Below, one piece after another: positions 53,416 through 63,491 of a DNA stretch of 64,000 nt. Position 1 is the stretch's first letter; the number at the start of each line of letters is the position of its first letter. Origin of the DNA: Streptomyces sp. NRRL WC-3618 (lineage in GTDB: Bacteria > Actinomycetota > Actinomycetes > Streptomycetales > Streptomycetaceae). The DNA is taken from NCBI RefSeq assembly GCF_001280005.1, contig NZ_LGDW01000348.1, positions 68,016-132,015 of the forward strand, read 5' to 3'. Below the pieces are notes generated by a model that saw nothing but the letters and a program-made list of their open reading frames with translations, did no database searches and was not told where the DNA came from. The position numbers and the translations under genes were made by a program.

Positions 53416-53894
53416 CGTATGGCCTCGCTTCGCTCGGACGGCTGTCCGTGGTCCGGAGCGAGCCGGTCCGGCCCGCCGACGGCGAACTCCGTGCCGGGTA
53501 CGGCGGTTTCGGTGACCTCCGTGTCGACGTGACCGAGGCTGGGACGGGGGGCGAGCGGGCCCAGGTGGAAGACCATGCGGGCTTCCACGTCACCGACGTT
53601 GCGGAAGCGGTGACGTACGTCGATGGGGATCAGGAGGCCCTGGTCGGGCCTGAGGGCGTGGGTCTCGCCGTCCAGGTCGACTTCGAGGGCGCCTGCGACG
53701 ACGTACACGAACTCCTCGGAGTACGGGTGGTAGTGCTCGCCGATGCGCTCGCCGGGCTGGACGATCGCCAGGCCCATGAAGCCGCTGGTGGAGCCCACCG
53801 TGGCGGGCGTGAGCATCGCCCGCAGGTCGCCGCCGCGTCTGCGGTTGGGTTCTGTCTCGCTCAGGTCCACGATGCATGGGTGCTGCTTGTTCAT
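53412..53894 (-). CDS. Cupin protein, WhiE ORF II-like
   Basis: A 160-residue cupin. Metal-binding His are in [21 protein letters not shown], and the second cupin motif is [13 protein letters not shown]. Such small cupins occur in spore-pigment and related type II polyketide operons, where they help ring formation or oxidation. GGAGGT 7 bases upstream supports ATG 53894 over the GTG at 53903. It overlaps KS-alpha. Confidence 0.88.
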   Translation of the reverse strand: MNKQHPCIVDLSETEPNRRRGGDLRAMLTPATVGSTSGFMGLAIVQPGERIGEHYHPYSEEFVYVVAGALEVDLDGETHALRPDQGLLIPIDVRHRFRNVGDVEARMVFHLGPLAPRPSLGHVDTEVTETAVPGTEFAVGGPDRLAPDHGQPSERSEAIR

Positions 53895-53970
53895 GGTTGA
53901 CACCTCCGGGGGTGGCAGGGACGTCGTCCGGGCCGGGTGTGGACGGCGCGGAGCGCGCCGCGGTGGTCCG

Positions 53971-55095
53971 TCAGGAACGCGCCGAGCTGCGGTCGGTGAC
54001 GGGCATCATGTCGGCGTGCGACAGGAGGCGGTTGAGGTTGCGCCCCGTCTCGAGGGAGCCCTCGACACCGATCGCGGCACCGTCGAGGAGACGCTCCAAC
54101 TCCGCTGCCTTCCCCGGCCCCTTGAGGCCGAGGGAGGACATGGGGTCGGCGTCGAGCTCGCTGGTGAGGTCGACGAGGCGGACAACGATGTCATCGCGCT
54201 GGAAGACGGTGCTTCCGTACACCGGGCTCGTCGGGTCGTCGGCCGCGTCCTCGTCCTGGTGGGCGAGCAGCCGGGCCAGTTCCATCCCGCGGCCTTCCTT
54301 GGCCGGGTAGTACAGCGCGTGCCGGCGCAGTCCGGCGGGCGCCTTCCCGCCGGCGACCACGTGGTGGACGGCCGGGAGCGCGGCCCGGGTGAAGAAGACG
54401 CGCGCCGAGTCGGGGTCGCTGAGGTCCCGGTCCTGTTCGAGGTACGGGTTGATGGCCTCCTCGACCGCCCGCACCTCGGGCTGGCGGGCGACGTGGCGGA
54501 GCGCCGCGAGGAGGTCGCCCTCGACCTCCACGGCCCGTACGACCCGGTTGCCGTGCATGAAGAGGGAGGTGCGGCGCAGCCGGGTGGTGTCGTCGACCTG
54601 CGCCTCCGGCGAGGTGTAGCCGGCCAGAAGCTCGGCGACCTTCGACTCCGAGCCCGGCTTGACGGTGAACGTGAGGGCGTGGCGTGCGACGCCGTCGCCC
54701 ACGCGGGCCGCCACCTGCATGCCCTCCTTCGGCGACTTCGGGGTGAGCGGCGCGTTGGGGGTCATCTCCCGCAGGATGCTGTAGCGCATCGACCGGGTGT
54801 CCCGGACGCAGCTGTGCATCGGCCGTACGGTCTCGACGTGCTCCTCGCTGTTCACCCAGGCGAGGAAGGGCGGGGCACTCTCCCACTCGCTGGTGATGAG
54901 CCACTGCGAGGGGTTCTCGATCGACTGGCAGAGCTGGTCACTGAGGTGGCCGGGGACCGACGCGACCTGGTTGCGCATGAGTTCGTACGCGTCAAGGAAC
55001 TGCTGCTGGGCTCCTTCGTACAGGTCGAGCAGCAGGATCACCCGCAGCCTGGAGCCGTCGAACACCGACTGCGATATGCGTCCCGAGATGGTCAT
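53971..55095 (-). CDS. WhiE ORF I-like protein with monooxygenase/SchA-CurD domains
   Basis: A 374-residue protein. The N-terminal third is an antibiotic-biosynthesis-monooxygenase-like ferredoxin fold ([29 protein letters not shown]). The remainder has SchA/CurD-like sequence ([55 protein letters not shown]). It is the first gene of the pigment operon, after GAGGAGAGG and ATG 55095. Its role in pigment synthesis, probably oxidation or chain folding, is known only from homologues. Confidence 0.9.
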   Translation of the reverse strand: MTISGRISQSVFDGSRLRVILLLDLYEGAQQQFLDAYELMRNQVASVPGHLSDQLCQSIENPSQWLITSEWESAPPFLAWVNSEEHVETVRPMHSCVRDTRSMRYSILREMTPNAPLTPKSPKEGMQVAARVGDGVARHALTFTVKPGSESKVAELLAGYTSPEAQVDDTTRLRRTSLFMHGNRVVRAVEVEGDLLAALRHVARQPEVRAVEEAINPYLEQDRDLSDPDSARVFFTRAALPAVHHVVAGGKAPAGLRRHALYYPAKEGRGMELARLLAHQDEDAADDPTSPVYGSTVFQRDDIVVRLVDLTSELDADPMSSLGLKGPGKAAELERLLDGAAIGVEGSLETGRNLNRLLSHADMMPVTDRSSARS

Positions 55096-55364
55096 CCGGC
55101 GCACCTCTCCTCTTCGTCGTGTAAGGCCTTCGTCGTGGAAGGCGGGCAGCGACCGTCGTGGCCGAAGCCGGGCCGCCATGAGCCGATAGTTGACGCGAGT
55201 CGCCCGGTCCGCGACTCCCACGGGGTCGGGCGGGTGAACCGTGCGCCATCCGGGTGCCCCCGGCGGGCGGAACGGCCCCCGGAGATGCACTGTGCAGGGG
55301 CGACCCATCGCTGACCCGCGTCCCGGCAGAGACCGCGGAGACCGGCAGACACTGGAGGCATTCA

Positions 55365-57026
55365 ATGAACCGCGCGGAAGAGGCCGACGGCACTGGCGGC
55401 CACCACACACCCGTCCTGATCGTCGGCGGCTCCCTGGTGGGCCTGTCCACCTCCCTGTTCCTCGGCCGCCTGGGCGTGCCGCACACGCTCGTGGAGCGCC
55501 ACTCGGGCACCTCGGTCCATCCACGGGGGCGCGGGAACAACGTGCGCACCATGGAGTTGTTCCGGGTGGCCGGGGTGGAGCGGCGCATCGAGGAGGCGGC
55601 GTCGGTCCTGGCGGACAACCACGGCATCCTGCAGACGCCGAGCCTGGTGGGCGACGTGGGCGAGTGGCTGTTCAAGGAGATCGACCCGGGCGGCGGACTC
55701 GCCCGCTTCAGCCCCAGCGGCTGGTGCCTGTGCAGCCAGAACGACCTGGAACCGGTGCTGCTGGAGAGCGCGCGGGCGCAGGGCGGCGATCTGCGGTTCT
55801 CGACCGAGCTGATGTCGTTCGAGCAGGACTCCGAGGGGGTGACCGCGAGGGTCAAGAGCCGGGAGACCGGCGAGCACACCACCATCCGGGCGGACTATCT
55901 CGTCGCGGCGGACGGTCCGCGCAGCCCCATCCGGGAGCAGTTGGGTATCGGGCAGAGCGGCCCGGGCGACCTGTTCCACAACGTGAGCATCACCTTCACC
56001 TCGCGCGGCCTCGCGGATGTGGTCGGCGACCGGCGTTTCATCGTCTGCTACCTGACCAGCCCGGACGCCGACGGCGCTCTGCTGCCGGTCGACAACCGGG
56101 AGCGCTGGGTGTTCCACGCGCCCTGGCACCCCGAACACGGCGAGACGCTGGAGGAGTTCACCGACGAGCGGTGCCGGGACCACATCCGGCGGGCGGTCGG
56201 CGTACCGGACCTGGACGTGGAGATCACCGGCCGGGCCCCCTGGCACGCGGCCGAGCGGGTCGCCGAACGGTACGCGGACCGCAGGGTGTTCCTCGCCGGC
56301 GACTCCGCCCACGAGATGTCCCCCACCGGGGCCTTCGGCTCCAACACCGGTATCCAGGACGCCCACAACCTCGCCTGGAAGCTGGCCGCCGTGCTGGGCG
56401 GCTGGGCGGGTCCCGGTCTGCTGGCGTCGTACGACCTGGAGCGCCGGCCCGTCGCGGAGGCGACGAGCGCCCGTGCCTCCTCGCGGTCGGTGGAGCACAG
56501 CCACCCCGGGTACACGCCCACTCCCGGAGCCGGCGGCCCCGGCGGCCGCAAGGGCGGCATCCTCAACGTGGCCCTCGGCTACCGCTATCCGCGGGGCGCG
56601 GTCCTGGGCGCGGACACGGCGGTGCCGGTCGTGCCCGAGGGCGTGCGGCTGACGGGCGAGCCCGGGAGCCGTGCTCCGCACCTGTGGCTGAACCGCGCCG
56701 GCACCCGGATCTCCACGCTCGACCTGTACGAGGGCTCACTGGTGCTCCTCAGCTCGGCGGGCGCCTCCTGCGGCTGGCACGACGCGGCGGCAGAGGTCGC
56801 GCGGCAGCTGGCGGTGCCGCTCGACTCGTACCGGATCGGCAGCGGTCCGGACGCGGAGTTGTCCTGCGCGAGCGACCAGGAGTGGGCGGACGTCCACGGC
56901 GTCACGGTGGACGGAGCGGTACTGGTCCGCCCCGACGGCTTCGTGGCGTGGCGCTCCGAAGGGCCGGCGGATGACGCCGGTGCGGCGCTGCGGGAGGCGC
57001 TTGCGGTGGTGCTGGACCGGGGGTGA
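55365..57026 (+). CDS. FAD-dependent polyketide hydroxylase, WhiE ORF VIII-like
   Basis: A 553-residue aromatic hydroxylase. It has the GxGxxG-like FAD motif VLIVGGSLVGLSTSLFLGR, the DG motif (YLVAADGPRSPIREQLG) and the second FAD motif (VFLAGDSAHEMSPTGAFG, then NLAWKLAAVL). A C-terminal thioredoxin-like domain follows. GGAGG 6 bases before ATG 55365 sets the start. It is divergent from the pigment operon across 269 bp, as whiE ORF VIII is, and would hydroxylate the polyketide. Confidence 0.92.
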   Translation: MNRAEEADGTGGHHTPVLIVGGSLVGLSTSLFLGRLGVPHTLVERHSGTSVHPRGRGNNVRTMELFRVAGVERRIEEAASVLADNHGILQTPSLVGDVGEWLFKEIDPGGGLARFSPSGWCLCSQNDLEPVLLESARAQGGDLRFSTELMSFEQDSEGVTARVKSRETGEHTTIRADYLVAADGPRSPIREQLGIGQSGPGDLFHNVSITFTSRGLADVVGDRRFIVCYLTSPDADGALLPVDNRERWVFHAPWHPEHGETLEEFTDERCRDHIRRAVGVPDLDVEITGRAPWHAAERVAERYADRRVFLAGDSAHEMSPTGAFGSNTGIQDAHNLAWKLAAVLGGWAGPGLLASYDLERRPVAEATSARASSRSVEHSHPGYTPTPGAGGPGGRKGGILNVALGYRYPRGAVLGADTAVPVVPEGVRLTGEPGSRAPHLWLNRAGTRISTLDLYEGSLVLLSSAGASCGWHDAAAEVARQLAVPLDSYRIGSGPDAELSCASDQEWADVHGVTVDGAVLVRPDGFVAWRSEGPADDAGAALREALAVVLDRG

Positions 57027-57475
57027 CGGGTCGGGTTCAGTACGGCTTGTGATCGCCCCGCCCTTTTGGGCCTCGGCGCGGGAGGCTGCCGTCGGGTTGC
57101 CGACACCGTCTCGTGGCGGTGTCGGCATCGGCATCGGCGCGGGGCTCGGCCCCTTCGGGGGCTTCCGGGCCCGGACAGATCACACCGCCGGGCAGGCGGC
57201 GATGCACGACTCGCGGTCGAGGAAGCGGTCGGAGGCAGTGACCGGCCTGTTGACGGCGGTGGCATGATCGCGCGGCTCTGAGCGGTCGCGCGGGACGGGG
57301 GCCACTGGCCCCCGGGGTCATCGGCCCCTAGCCGGGCGGCGCCTTCGGGCGGGGACCAGCGGGCTCTCAGTCTGCGGAGCCCCTGCCCAAACCGCCCCTC
57401 CCCCTCTCCCCCCGATTCTCCCCGTCAGGGCAAACCCGTTCGCCGGACAGGCGCGCGCTCTGCTTGGCTCACCCC
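57027..57475. other. Non-coding stretch after the hydroxylase
   Basis: There is no credible gene. Several GC dyads occur, including a 9-bp stem at 57100-57125 (CCGACACCG / CGGTGTCGG, loop 8), which may end the hydroxylase transcript, and a GGGGGCCACTGGCCCCC palindrome near 57297. Confidence 0.5.
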
Positions 57476-57907
57476 ATGAGCGATCTCGATCTCCGTATCC
57501 GCCACGCCACCCTCTCGGACATCGACACCGTGCTGCGGTTCTGGCGCGACGCCGCAGAGGGAACGAGCATCAGCGACGACCACGACGGCGTCACCCGCCT
57601 CATCACACGCGACCCCGAGGCCCTGCTCCTCGCGGAGCGCGACGGCGTCCTCGCCGGCACCGTCATAGCCGGCTTCGACGGCTGGCGGTGCTGCGCGTAC
57701 CGACTGGCCGTACACCCCGGCCACCGTCGGCAAGGCATCGCCACCGCCCTGCTCGAAGCCGCGGAACAGCGCTTCGCCGCGCTGGGCGGCCGACGCGTCG
57801 ACGCGATGGTCCTGGAGGCCAACGAACAGGCCCACCACACCTGGGCCGCGCGCGCCTACCATCGTGAGGACCACTGGCGACGCTGGGTGAAACCTCTCAC
57901 CGACTGA
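57476..57907 (+). CDS. GNAT acetyltransferase
   Basis: A 143-residue GNAT-fold protein. The acetyl-CoA loop is LAVHPGHRRQGIATALLEAAE (core RRQGIATAL). LRIRHATLSDIDTVLRFW is the N-terminal helix pair. ANEQAHHTWAARAYHREDHW is motif B. The acceptor is unknown. ATG 57476 is preferred over ATG 57464; no strong ribosome site precedes either. Confidence 0.85.
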   Translation: MSDLDLRIRHATLSDIDTVLRFWRDAAEGTSISDDHDGVTRLITRDPEALLLAERDGVLAGTVIAGFDGWRCCAYRLAVHPGHRRQGIATALLEAAEQRFAALGGRRVDAMVLEANEQAHHTWAARAYHREDHWRRWVKPLTD

Positions 57908-57976
57908 GCTATTTTGCGCATCCTTTACTATTGGTGGACCAGTTACTTCTCCGGGGAAAGGTGTGAGCGTCCGCCC

Positions 57977-58066
57977 ATGGGCGAGCCTCCCAGTAGCAAC
58001 AGCACCACTCGACGTCGAGCGATCCCGCCGGCCCTGCCCGACCATGGGACGGAGGTGAACCGATGA
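57977..58066 (+). CDS. Upstream ORF, 29 residues, coupled to the CNNM gene
   Basis: ATG 57977 opens a 29-codon frame (MGEPPSSNSTTRRRA, then IPPALPDHGTEVNR) whose TGA overlaps the ATG of the next gene (ATGA). Two Pro-Pro pairs and an Arg run could slow a ribosome. The ribosome site is weak (GGGGAAAGG, 17 bases upstream). It may be a leader peptide controlling the CNNM genes, as Pro-codon leaders do for some Mg2+ transporters, or simply a chance ORF. Confidence 0.4.
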   Translation: MGEPPSSNSTTRRRAIPPALPDHGTEVNR

Positions 58067-59442
58067 CCGAAGTGCTTCTCCTCCTGGTCGCGATCCTGCT
58101 CTCCCTGGCCTGCGGCGCCTTCGTCGCGGCGGAGTTCTCCCTGACCACGGTCGAACGCGGCGAGCTGGAGCGCGCGGTGGAGCGCGGCGAGCGGGGTGCC
58201 GCCGGTGCCCTGAAGGCCGTACGGAACCTCACGTTCCAGCTCTCCGGCGCGCAGCTCGGCATCACGGTCACCAACCTCGTGGTCGGCATGCTCTCCGAGC
58301 CGTCGATCGCCGCGCTGATCGCGGGCCCGCTCGAGTCGCTCGGCGTCTCGGCCTCGGCGTCCTCGTCCCTCGCCCTGGTGATCGGTACGGCGCTGTCGAC
58401 CGTCTTCCTGATGGTGGTCGGCGAGCTCGTGCCGAAGAACTGGGCGATCTCCGCACCGCTGGCCGTGGCCAAGCGGGTGGCGACGCCGCAGCGCTGGTTC
58501 AGTGCCGCGTTCCGGCCGTTCATCACGCACCTCAACAACACGGCGAACCACTTGGTACGCCTCTTCGGCATCGAACCCGCCGAGGAACTGGCCTCCGCAC
58601 GCGGCCCCCAGGAACTGGCGGCACTGGCCAGGCACTCCGCCAAGCAGGGCGCCCTGGAGCCCGACACCGCGGAACTGTTCGTACGGACCCTGAACCTCGC
58701 CGACCTCACGGCGGAGAACGTGATGACACCGCGCGTCCAGGTCATCGCCCTCGACGCCCAGGCGACCTGCGAGGACGTGGCGAACGCGACGCGCGCGACC
58801 GGACTGTCCCGGTTCCCCGTCTACCGCGGCAACCTCGACTCGGTCGTGGGCGTCGCGCACATCAAGGACTGCCTCACGGTGCCCGCGGAGCGTCGCCCCC
58901 GGGTGTCCGTCGCCGAACTGATGCGCGAGCCGCTGCTCGTCCCTGAGTCACTGACCGTCGACCGGCTCCTCGACCGGCTCTCCGGCAAGCGCACGATGGC
59001 CGTCGTCATCGACGAGTACGGCGGTACGGCGGGCGTGGCCACGCTGGAGGACATCGTCGAGGAGGTCGTCGGCGAGGTACGCGACGAGCACGACCCGCAC
59101 GAGATGTCCGACCTCGTCCCGGCCGGCGTCGACGACGACGGCCGCGCCCTCTACTCCGCGGACGGCGCCGCCCGCACCGACCAGCTCGCCCGTGTCGGCC
59201 TCCGGCTGCCCGAGGGACCGTACGAGACGCTGGCCGGCCTGGTCGCGACCGAGCTCGGCCGCATTCCGCAGGCCGGTGACACCGTCGAGGTGGGCGACTG
59301 GCGCCTCGACGTGCTGGACGCCTCGGGCCGCAGGGCCGCACGCGTCCTGCTGCACGCGCCGCACACGGTGGAAGAAGCGGAAGAGAAAACGCAAGAAAAG
59401 AAGGACGAAAAGAAGGACGAAACGGACGGGGAGGCGAAGTGA
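58063..59442 (+). CDS. CNNM/CorC-family membrane protein with CBS pair
   Basis: A 459-residue protein. DUF21-type membrane domain (helices around VLLLLVAILLSLACGAFVAAEF and GTALSTVFLMVVGELVPKNWA), two CBS domains (VMTPRVQVIALD, then VVIDEYGGTAGVATLED) and a CorC_HlyC C-terminal domain (DLVPAGVDDDGRALYSADG). It ends in a Lys/Glu-rich tail. Family members handle Mg2+ or Co2+. GGAGG sits 7 bases before ATG 58063. Its stop overlaps the next gene, a second member of the same family. Confidence 0.92.
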   Translation: MTEVLLLLVAILLSLACGAFVAAEFSLTTVERGELERAVERGERGAAGALKAVRNLTFQLSGAQLGITVTNLVVGMLSEPSIAALIAGPLESLGVSASASSSLALVIGTALSTVFLMVVGELVPKNWAISAPLAVAKRVATPQRWFSAAFRPFITHLNNTANHLVRLFGIEPAEELASARGPQELAALARHSAKQGALEPDTAELFVRTLNLADLTAENVMTPRVQVIALDAQATCEDVANATRATGLSRFPVYRGNLDSVVGVAHIKDCLTVPAERRPRVSVAELMREPLLVPESLTVDRLLDRLSGKRTMAVVIDEYGGTAGVATLEDIVEEVVGEVRDEHDPHEMSDLVPAGVDDDGRALYSADGAARTDQLARVGLRLPEGPYETLAGLVATELGRIPQAGDTVEVGDWRLDVLDASGRRAARVLLHAPHTVEEAEEKTQEKKDEKKDETDGEAK

Positions 59443-60461
59443 CCACGATCCAGTTGCTCATCGGTCTGGCGACGCTGGTCGTCAACGCCTTCTTCGTGGG
59501 CGCCGAGTTCGCGCTGATCTCCGTACGCCGCAGCCAGATCGAGCAACACGTGGAAGAAGGGGCGGACGGCGACCGGCGCGCGAAGAGCGTCCTGTGGGGC
59601 CTGGAACACGTGTCCGCGCTGATGGCGGCGGCCCAGCTGGGCATCACGCTGTGCACGCTGATCCTGGGTGTGGTCGCGGAACCCGCGATCGCGCATCTGC
59701 TGGAGCCGGTGTTCCACGCGGTGGGCGTCCCCGAGAGCGCGGGGCACGCGGTCTCCTTCGTGATCGCCCTCTCCCTGGCGACGTATCTGCACATGCTGCT
59801 CGGCGAGATGGTGCCGAAGAACATCGCGCTCGCGGAGCCGGTGCGCAGCGCACTGCTGCTCGGGCCGCCCCTGGTGGCCCTGGCGCGGGCCCTGAAGCCC
59901 GTGATCTTCACGATCAACGCCTTCGCGAACACCCTCCTGAAGCTGCTGCGTGTCGAGGTCAAGGACGAGGTCACGGCGACCTTCTCGGACGCCGAACTGG
60001 CCCGTCTGGTCCGGGACTCCGGCGAGGCGGGGCTCATCGACGACCGCGCGCGCGAACGCCTGCACGACGCCCTGGAACTGGGCCGCAGGCCGGTGCGTGA
60101 CGTCGCGCTCCCCCTCGAAAGCGTCGTCTACGCGCGCGTGGGCATCACTCCGGAGGAGCTGGAGCAGCTGTCGGCCGAGTCGGGCTTCTCGCGCTTCCCG
60201 GTGGTCGACAAGGAGCGCCGGATCGCCGGCTATCTGCACGTCAAGGACGCGCTGGACGCGGCGCCCCGGGACCTGGGCTTCCAGGTCCGGGACATGCGGC
60301 CCATCGCGAGCGTACGGGCGGACACTCCCCTGGACGACGTCCTCACGGCGATGCGGCGCAGCCGTACGCACCTGGCGGCGGTGCAAGGGGAAGACGGGCT
60401 GCTCGCCGGGCTGGTGACGATGGAGGACGTGCTGCGCGAGCTGTTCGGACAGCCCGCGTAG
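59439..60461 (+). CDS. CNNM/CorC-family membrane protein, shorter paralogue
   Basis: A 340-residue paralogue with the DUF21 membrane domain (LIGLATLVVNAFFVGAEFALI, LATYLHMLLGEMVPKNIALAE) and two CBS domains (RPVRDVALPLESVVYA, VTMEDVLRELFG), but lacking the CorC_HlyC C-terminal domain. The start is GTG 59439, overlapping the previous stop (GTGA). The two may form a heteromer. A leaderless gene follows. Confidence 0.92.
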   Translation: MTTIQLLIGLATLVVNAFFVGAEFALISVRRSQIEQHVEEGADGDRRAKSVLWGLEHVSALMAAAQLGITLCTLILGVVAEPAIAHLLEPVFHAVGVPESAGHAVSFVIALSLATYLHMLLGEMVPKNIALAEPVRSALLLGPPLVALARALKPVIFTINAFANTLLKLLRVEVKDEVTATFSDAELARLVRDSGEAGLIDDRARERLHDALELGRRPVRDVALPLESVVYARVGITPEELEQLSAESGFSRFPVVDKERRIAGYLHVKDALDAAPRDLGFQVRDMRPIASVRADTPLDDVLTAMRRSRTHLAAVQGEDGLLAGLVTMEDVLRELFGQPA

Positions 60462-60532
60462 ACCGGCTGTTCCACACCTGGAGGAGGTCGACCGACCGCT
60501 GGGTATGTGTACGGGCTATCATCTCTGTCGCC

Positions 60533-61372
60533 ATGCAGACGAACACCTCGTACACCAGCCTTGTCGCGGTCGGCGACTCCTTCACCGAGGGCATGTCGGA
60601 CCGGCTGCCGGACGGTACGTACCGCGGCTGGGCCGATCTCCTGGCGGCCCGGATGGCCGCCCGCACCCCCGGTTTCCGGTACGCGAACCTCGCCGTGCGC
60701 GGCAAGCTGATCGCGCAGATCACCGCCGAGCAGGTGCCCGTGGCGGTGGCCCTGGAGCCGGACGTGATCACGCTGGTGGGCGGCCTCAACGACACGCTCC
60801 GCCCCAAGTGCGACATGGGCCGGGTGCGCGGGCTGCTCGAGGAGGCCGTGGAGCAGTTGGCGCCCGCGTGCAAACAGCTGGTGCTGATGCGCAGCCCCGG
60901 CCGCCAGGGCCCGGTCTTCGATCGCTTCCGGCCGCGTGTGGAGGAGCTGTTCACCTGCGTCGACGACCTCGCGTCCCGGCACGGCGCCCTCGTCGTCGAC
61001 CTGTACGGCGCCCCCTCGCTGGGTGACCCCCGCCTGTGGGACGTCGACCGGCTGCACCTGAGCGGCGAGGGCCACCGGAGGGTCGCCGAGGCGGTCTGGC
61101 AGACCCTCGGGTACGAGGCCGAGGACCCGGAGTGGCGTACGCCGGTGCCGGCCACGGCGCCTCCCGGCTGGGGCACGCGCCGGGTCGAGGACGCCCGTTT
61201 CGCCCGCCAGTACCTACTGCCGTGGATAGGGCGCCGCCTGACAGGGCGCTCCTCCGGGGACGGCCGGACAGGCGCCCACTTCAGCGCCGAGCTGGGCAAA
61301 GCCTTCTGGGTCACTCCCGCGGACCACACGGACCCCGGCCCGGTGACGGACTGGCGCCGGGTAGGCCCCTGA
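60533..61372 (+). CDS. SGNH/GDSL hydrolase
   Basis: A 279-residue esterase-type protein. Block I is AVGDSFTEGMSD (catalytic Ser), block III is LVGGLNDTLRPK (Asn), and block V is DVDRLHLSGEGH (Asp/His). No signal peptide, so it is cytoplasmic. Ends with about 60 variable residues. ATG 60533 is preceded by TATCAT (60517-60522) and no ribosome site, suggesting a very short or absent leader. Confidence 0.9.
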   Translation: MQTNTSYTSLVAVGDSFTEGMSDRLPDGTYRGWADLLAARMAARTPGFRYANLAVRGKLIAQITAEQVPVAVALEPDVITLVGGLNDTLRPKCDMGRVRGLLEEAVEQLAPACKQLVLMRSPGRQGPVFDRFRPRVEELFTCVDDLASRHGALVVDLYGAPSLGDPRLWDVDRLHLSGEGHRRVAEAVWQTLGYEAEDPEWRTPVPATAPPGWGTRRVEDARFARQYLLPWIGRRLTGRSSGDGRTGAHFSAELGKAFWVTPADHTDPGPVTDWRRVGP

Positions 61373-61469
61373 CCCGAACCCCGCCCTCGGAACGCGAGCT
61401 CGGCCTGCGCCCTCTTCATGTGCGACCACATACCTTCGACCGGTTGAACGCACAACGGAAGGTTCTTTG

Positions 61470-63491
61470 ATGGACAGTCACATCGTGCAGGTGAAGATCC
61501 ACCCCGCCATCGGTGTCGCCCGGGTCGGCAACAGCGTGGAAGCACCTTTCATCGGCCCGGAATCACCGGACCAGCGACCAGCGGACGCCGGCTCCTACAA
61601 GGACGCTTCCGGGGCGATACGGAGGCAGGCCGCACGATTCCGGGTGTACGGCTACAACGCCGCCGGGGAGGTCGTACGGGAGCTGAAGCCGGGCACCGAG
61701 GGTGTCACCGAGATCCAGTGGACGGTACATCTGGCCAACAAGAAGGCCGCCTGGTACCAGTTCCATCTGGCGCTGGACATCCCCGAGGGCAAGACGCTCA
61801 CGGCCGAGCAGTACGGCCGCCGCAACGCCGACGTCGCGGGCGCCGACCGGAAGAAGCTGGTCAACGATCCCGGCAGCCGCACCGTTCGCGGTTCGAAGAC
61901 CGAGACGCAGAAGTTCGACACCGGCAAGGTCATGGACAAGGCGGTGTACCTCGGCGAGATCTCCACCCGCTCCGACGGCCGCCTGGTGGTGCTCGGCGGC
62001 CGGGGAAACTCCGCCTCCTACAAGAACCAGCCGATCACAGGGGTCACCAACAACGACACCTGGTACGACGACGTGTCCGACGGTCCGGTGACAGCGAAGG
62101 TCACTATTGACGGCCAGGATCTGACCGCCGTGCCGGCCTGGGTCGTGGTGGGACCTCCGCACTACGCCCCCGGCGTGAAGTCCGTCCGTACCCTCTACGA
62201 CCTGCTCTTCGACGTCTTCGTCCAGGCCGGTTCACTGACCCGCCCGCAGCAGATCTCGTTCGCCGATCACATAGAGCCCATATTCCGCAGGTTCTGCGAT
62301 CTGCAGTGGGTCAACCACGGTTTCGCGACCCAGTTCGGCTGGAACGGCCCCAACTTCTTCCTCTCGCCGACGATGCGCAAGAGGCTCGCCGATCCGTCCA
62401 GCCGTAACCGGGAGTTGCGCCGCCAGGTGTACGCCTCCCTGCGCGACTACGACCGTGACGGGAAGTCCCCGCTGCCGTGGCCGTGGCTGTACGGCGACGC
62501 CATGGCCAGCAAGCCCAAGTCCGTGCTTCAGCACCTGGCGCTGTCACCGACCCAGGACTGGATGCTGCAGCGTTGGGCGGACGGGGCGTTCGTGGCCGGA
62601 CCCCTGCGGCAGCCGCGCCCCACGGTCGACGACGCCCCTGCCGCCGAGCAGCCGGGGCTGCTGGACCGGGCGGCCCTGGAGGGCTGCGCCGCCGACGCGT
62701 TCCACCCGGGGATCGAGGTCACCTGGCCGATCCGGCACGCGAGCATGTTCAGCGCGCCCTTCCGCATCCGGCACCGCGCCCCCGCCACCGCGGAACCCGA
62801 CTACGGGCCCACCCTGCTTCCGGACGAGGCGGTCTCCGCCACTGGCCCCCTGCAAGCACAGGGCCCCGGTGACCTCACCCGCTGGATGGCCGCCCCCTGG
62901 CAGGCGGACACCGCGAGCTGCCGCTCGGGCTACGAGGTGCTGGCCAACCTGGGGCCCCGGTACAGCCCGTACCTGCCGACCTTCTGGCCCGCCCAGGTAC
63001 CCAACCATGTGCTCAAGCTGGAGGACTTCGAGAAGGTCAACACGCCGTCGGCCGGGAGCGACGACAGCGCCCGGGAAGAGGCGTTCGAGCGGCGGGCAAC
63101 CTGGCTGCGCGGACTCACCGGCACCATGAACGAGCAGCGTACCCAGATGATCAAGGACTGGTTCAAACTCGGCGTCGTCGAGGTGCGCGACTACACCGTG
63201 GGCGACGGGAAGTTCCCCGAACGGATCCTGGTGGAGTCGCGCCCGGCACAACCGCTCGCTCAGGCACCGGACACAGCGAACCTCGTCAACGTGCAGGTGC
63301 CCGAGGTGGGTCCGCACGTGTTGGCCGCGGCGGCGGGCCGCTCGCCCGAGGGAATGCTCGCCCCCGAAACCGTCGAGGCCGAGTCCGCGGCGCGGGCGGT
63401 CGGCGAAGCGGCCAGGGCGACCGGCTACCGCGAGGAGGAGATCACCGCCGGATACCTCGAGAAACTCGACCCCTTCCGCGACGCGCGGTGA
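61470..63491 (+). CDS. LodA-type CTQ quinoprotein L-amino-acid oxidase
   Basis: A 673-residue LodA/GoxA-like oxidase. IHPAIGVARVGNS is the family start. The quinone precursors are visible: Cys406 in LEGCAADAFHPG and Trp477 in APWQADTASC, which would be crosslinked to cysteine tryptophylquinone. There is no signal peptide. Known members oxidise Lys or Gly, releasing H2O2, and are antibacterial. GGAAGG 8 bases upstream supports ATG 61470. The LodB-like flavoprotein needed for the cofactor overlaps its stop. The amino-acid substrate is not readable. Confidence 0.9.
   Translation: MDSHIVQVKIHPAIGVARVGNSVEAPFIGPESPDQRPADAGSYKDASGAIRRQAARFRVYGYNAAGEVVRELKPGTEGVTEIQWTVHLANKKAAWYQFHLALDIPEGKTLTAEQYGRRNADVAGADRKKLVNDPGSRTVRGSKTETQKFDTGKVMDKAVYLGEISTRSDGRLVVLGGRGNSASYKNQPITGVTNNDTWYDDVSDGPVTAKVTIDGQDLTAVPAWVVVGPPHYAPGVKSVRTLYDLLFDVFVQAGSLTRPQQISFADHIEPIFRRFCDLQWVNHGFATQFGWNGPNFFLSPTMRKRLADPSSRNRELRRQVYASLRDYDRDGKSPLPWPWLYGDAMASKPKSVLQHLALSPTQDWMLQRWADGAFVAGPLRQPRPTVDDAPAAEQPGLLDRAALEGCAADAFHPGIEVTWPIRHASMFSAPFRIRHRAPATAEPDYGPTLLPDEAVSATGPLQAQGPGDLTRWMAAPWQADTASCRSGYEVLANLGPRYSPYLPTFWPAQVPNHVLKLEDFEKVNTPSAGSDDSAREEAFERRATWLRGLTGTMNEQRTQMIKDWFKLGVVEVRDYTVGDGKFPERILVESRPAQPLAQAPDTANLVNVQVPEVGPHVLAAAAGRSPEGMLAPETVEAESAARAVGEAARATGYREEEITAGYLEKLDPFRDAR

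Noticed and set aside
50894..53593. An 899-codon minus-strand frame
   Set aside because: Its C-terminal half is KS-beta; the N-terminal half is an out-of-frame shadow of KS-alpha.
57908..58062. A Mg2+ or Mn2+ riboswitch before the CNNM genes
   Set aside because: I could not match M-box or yybP-ykoY sequence motifs; a short upstream ORF is the better reading.
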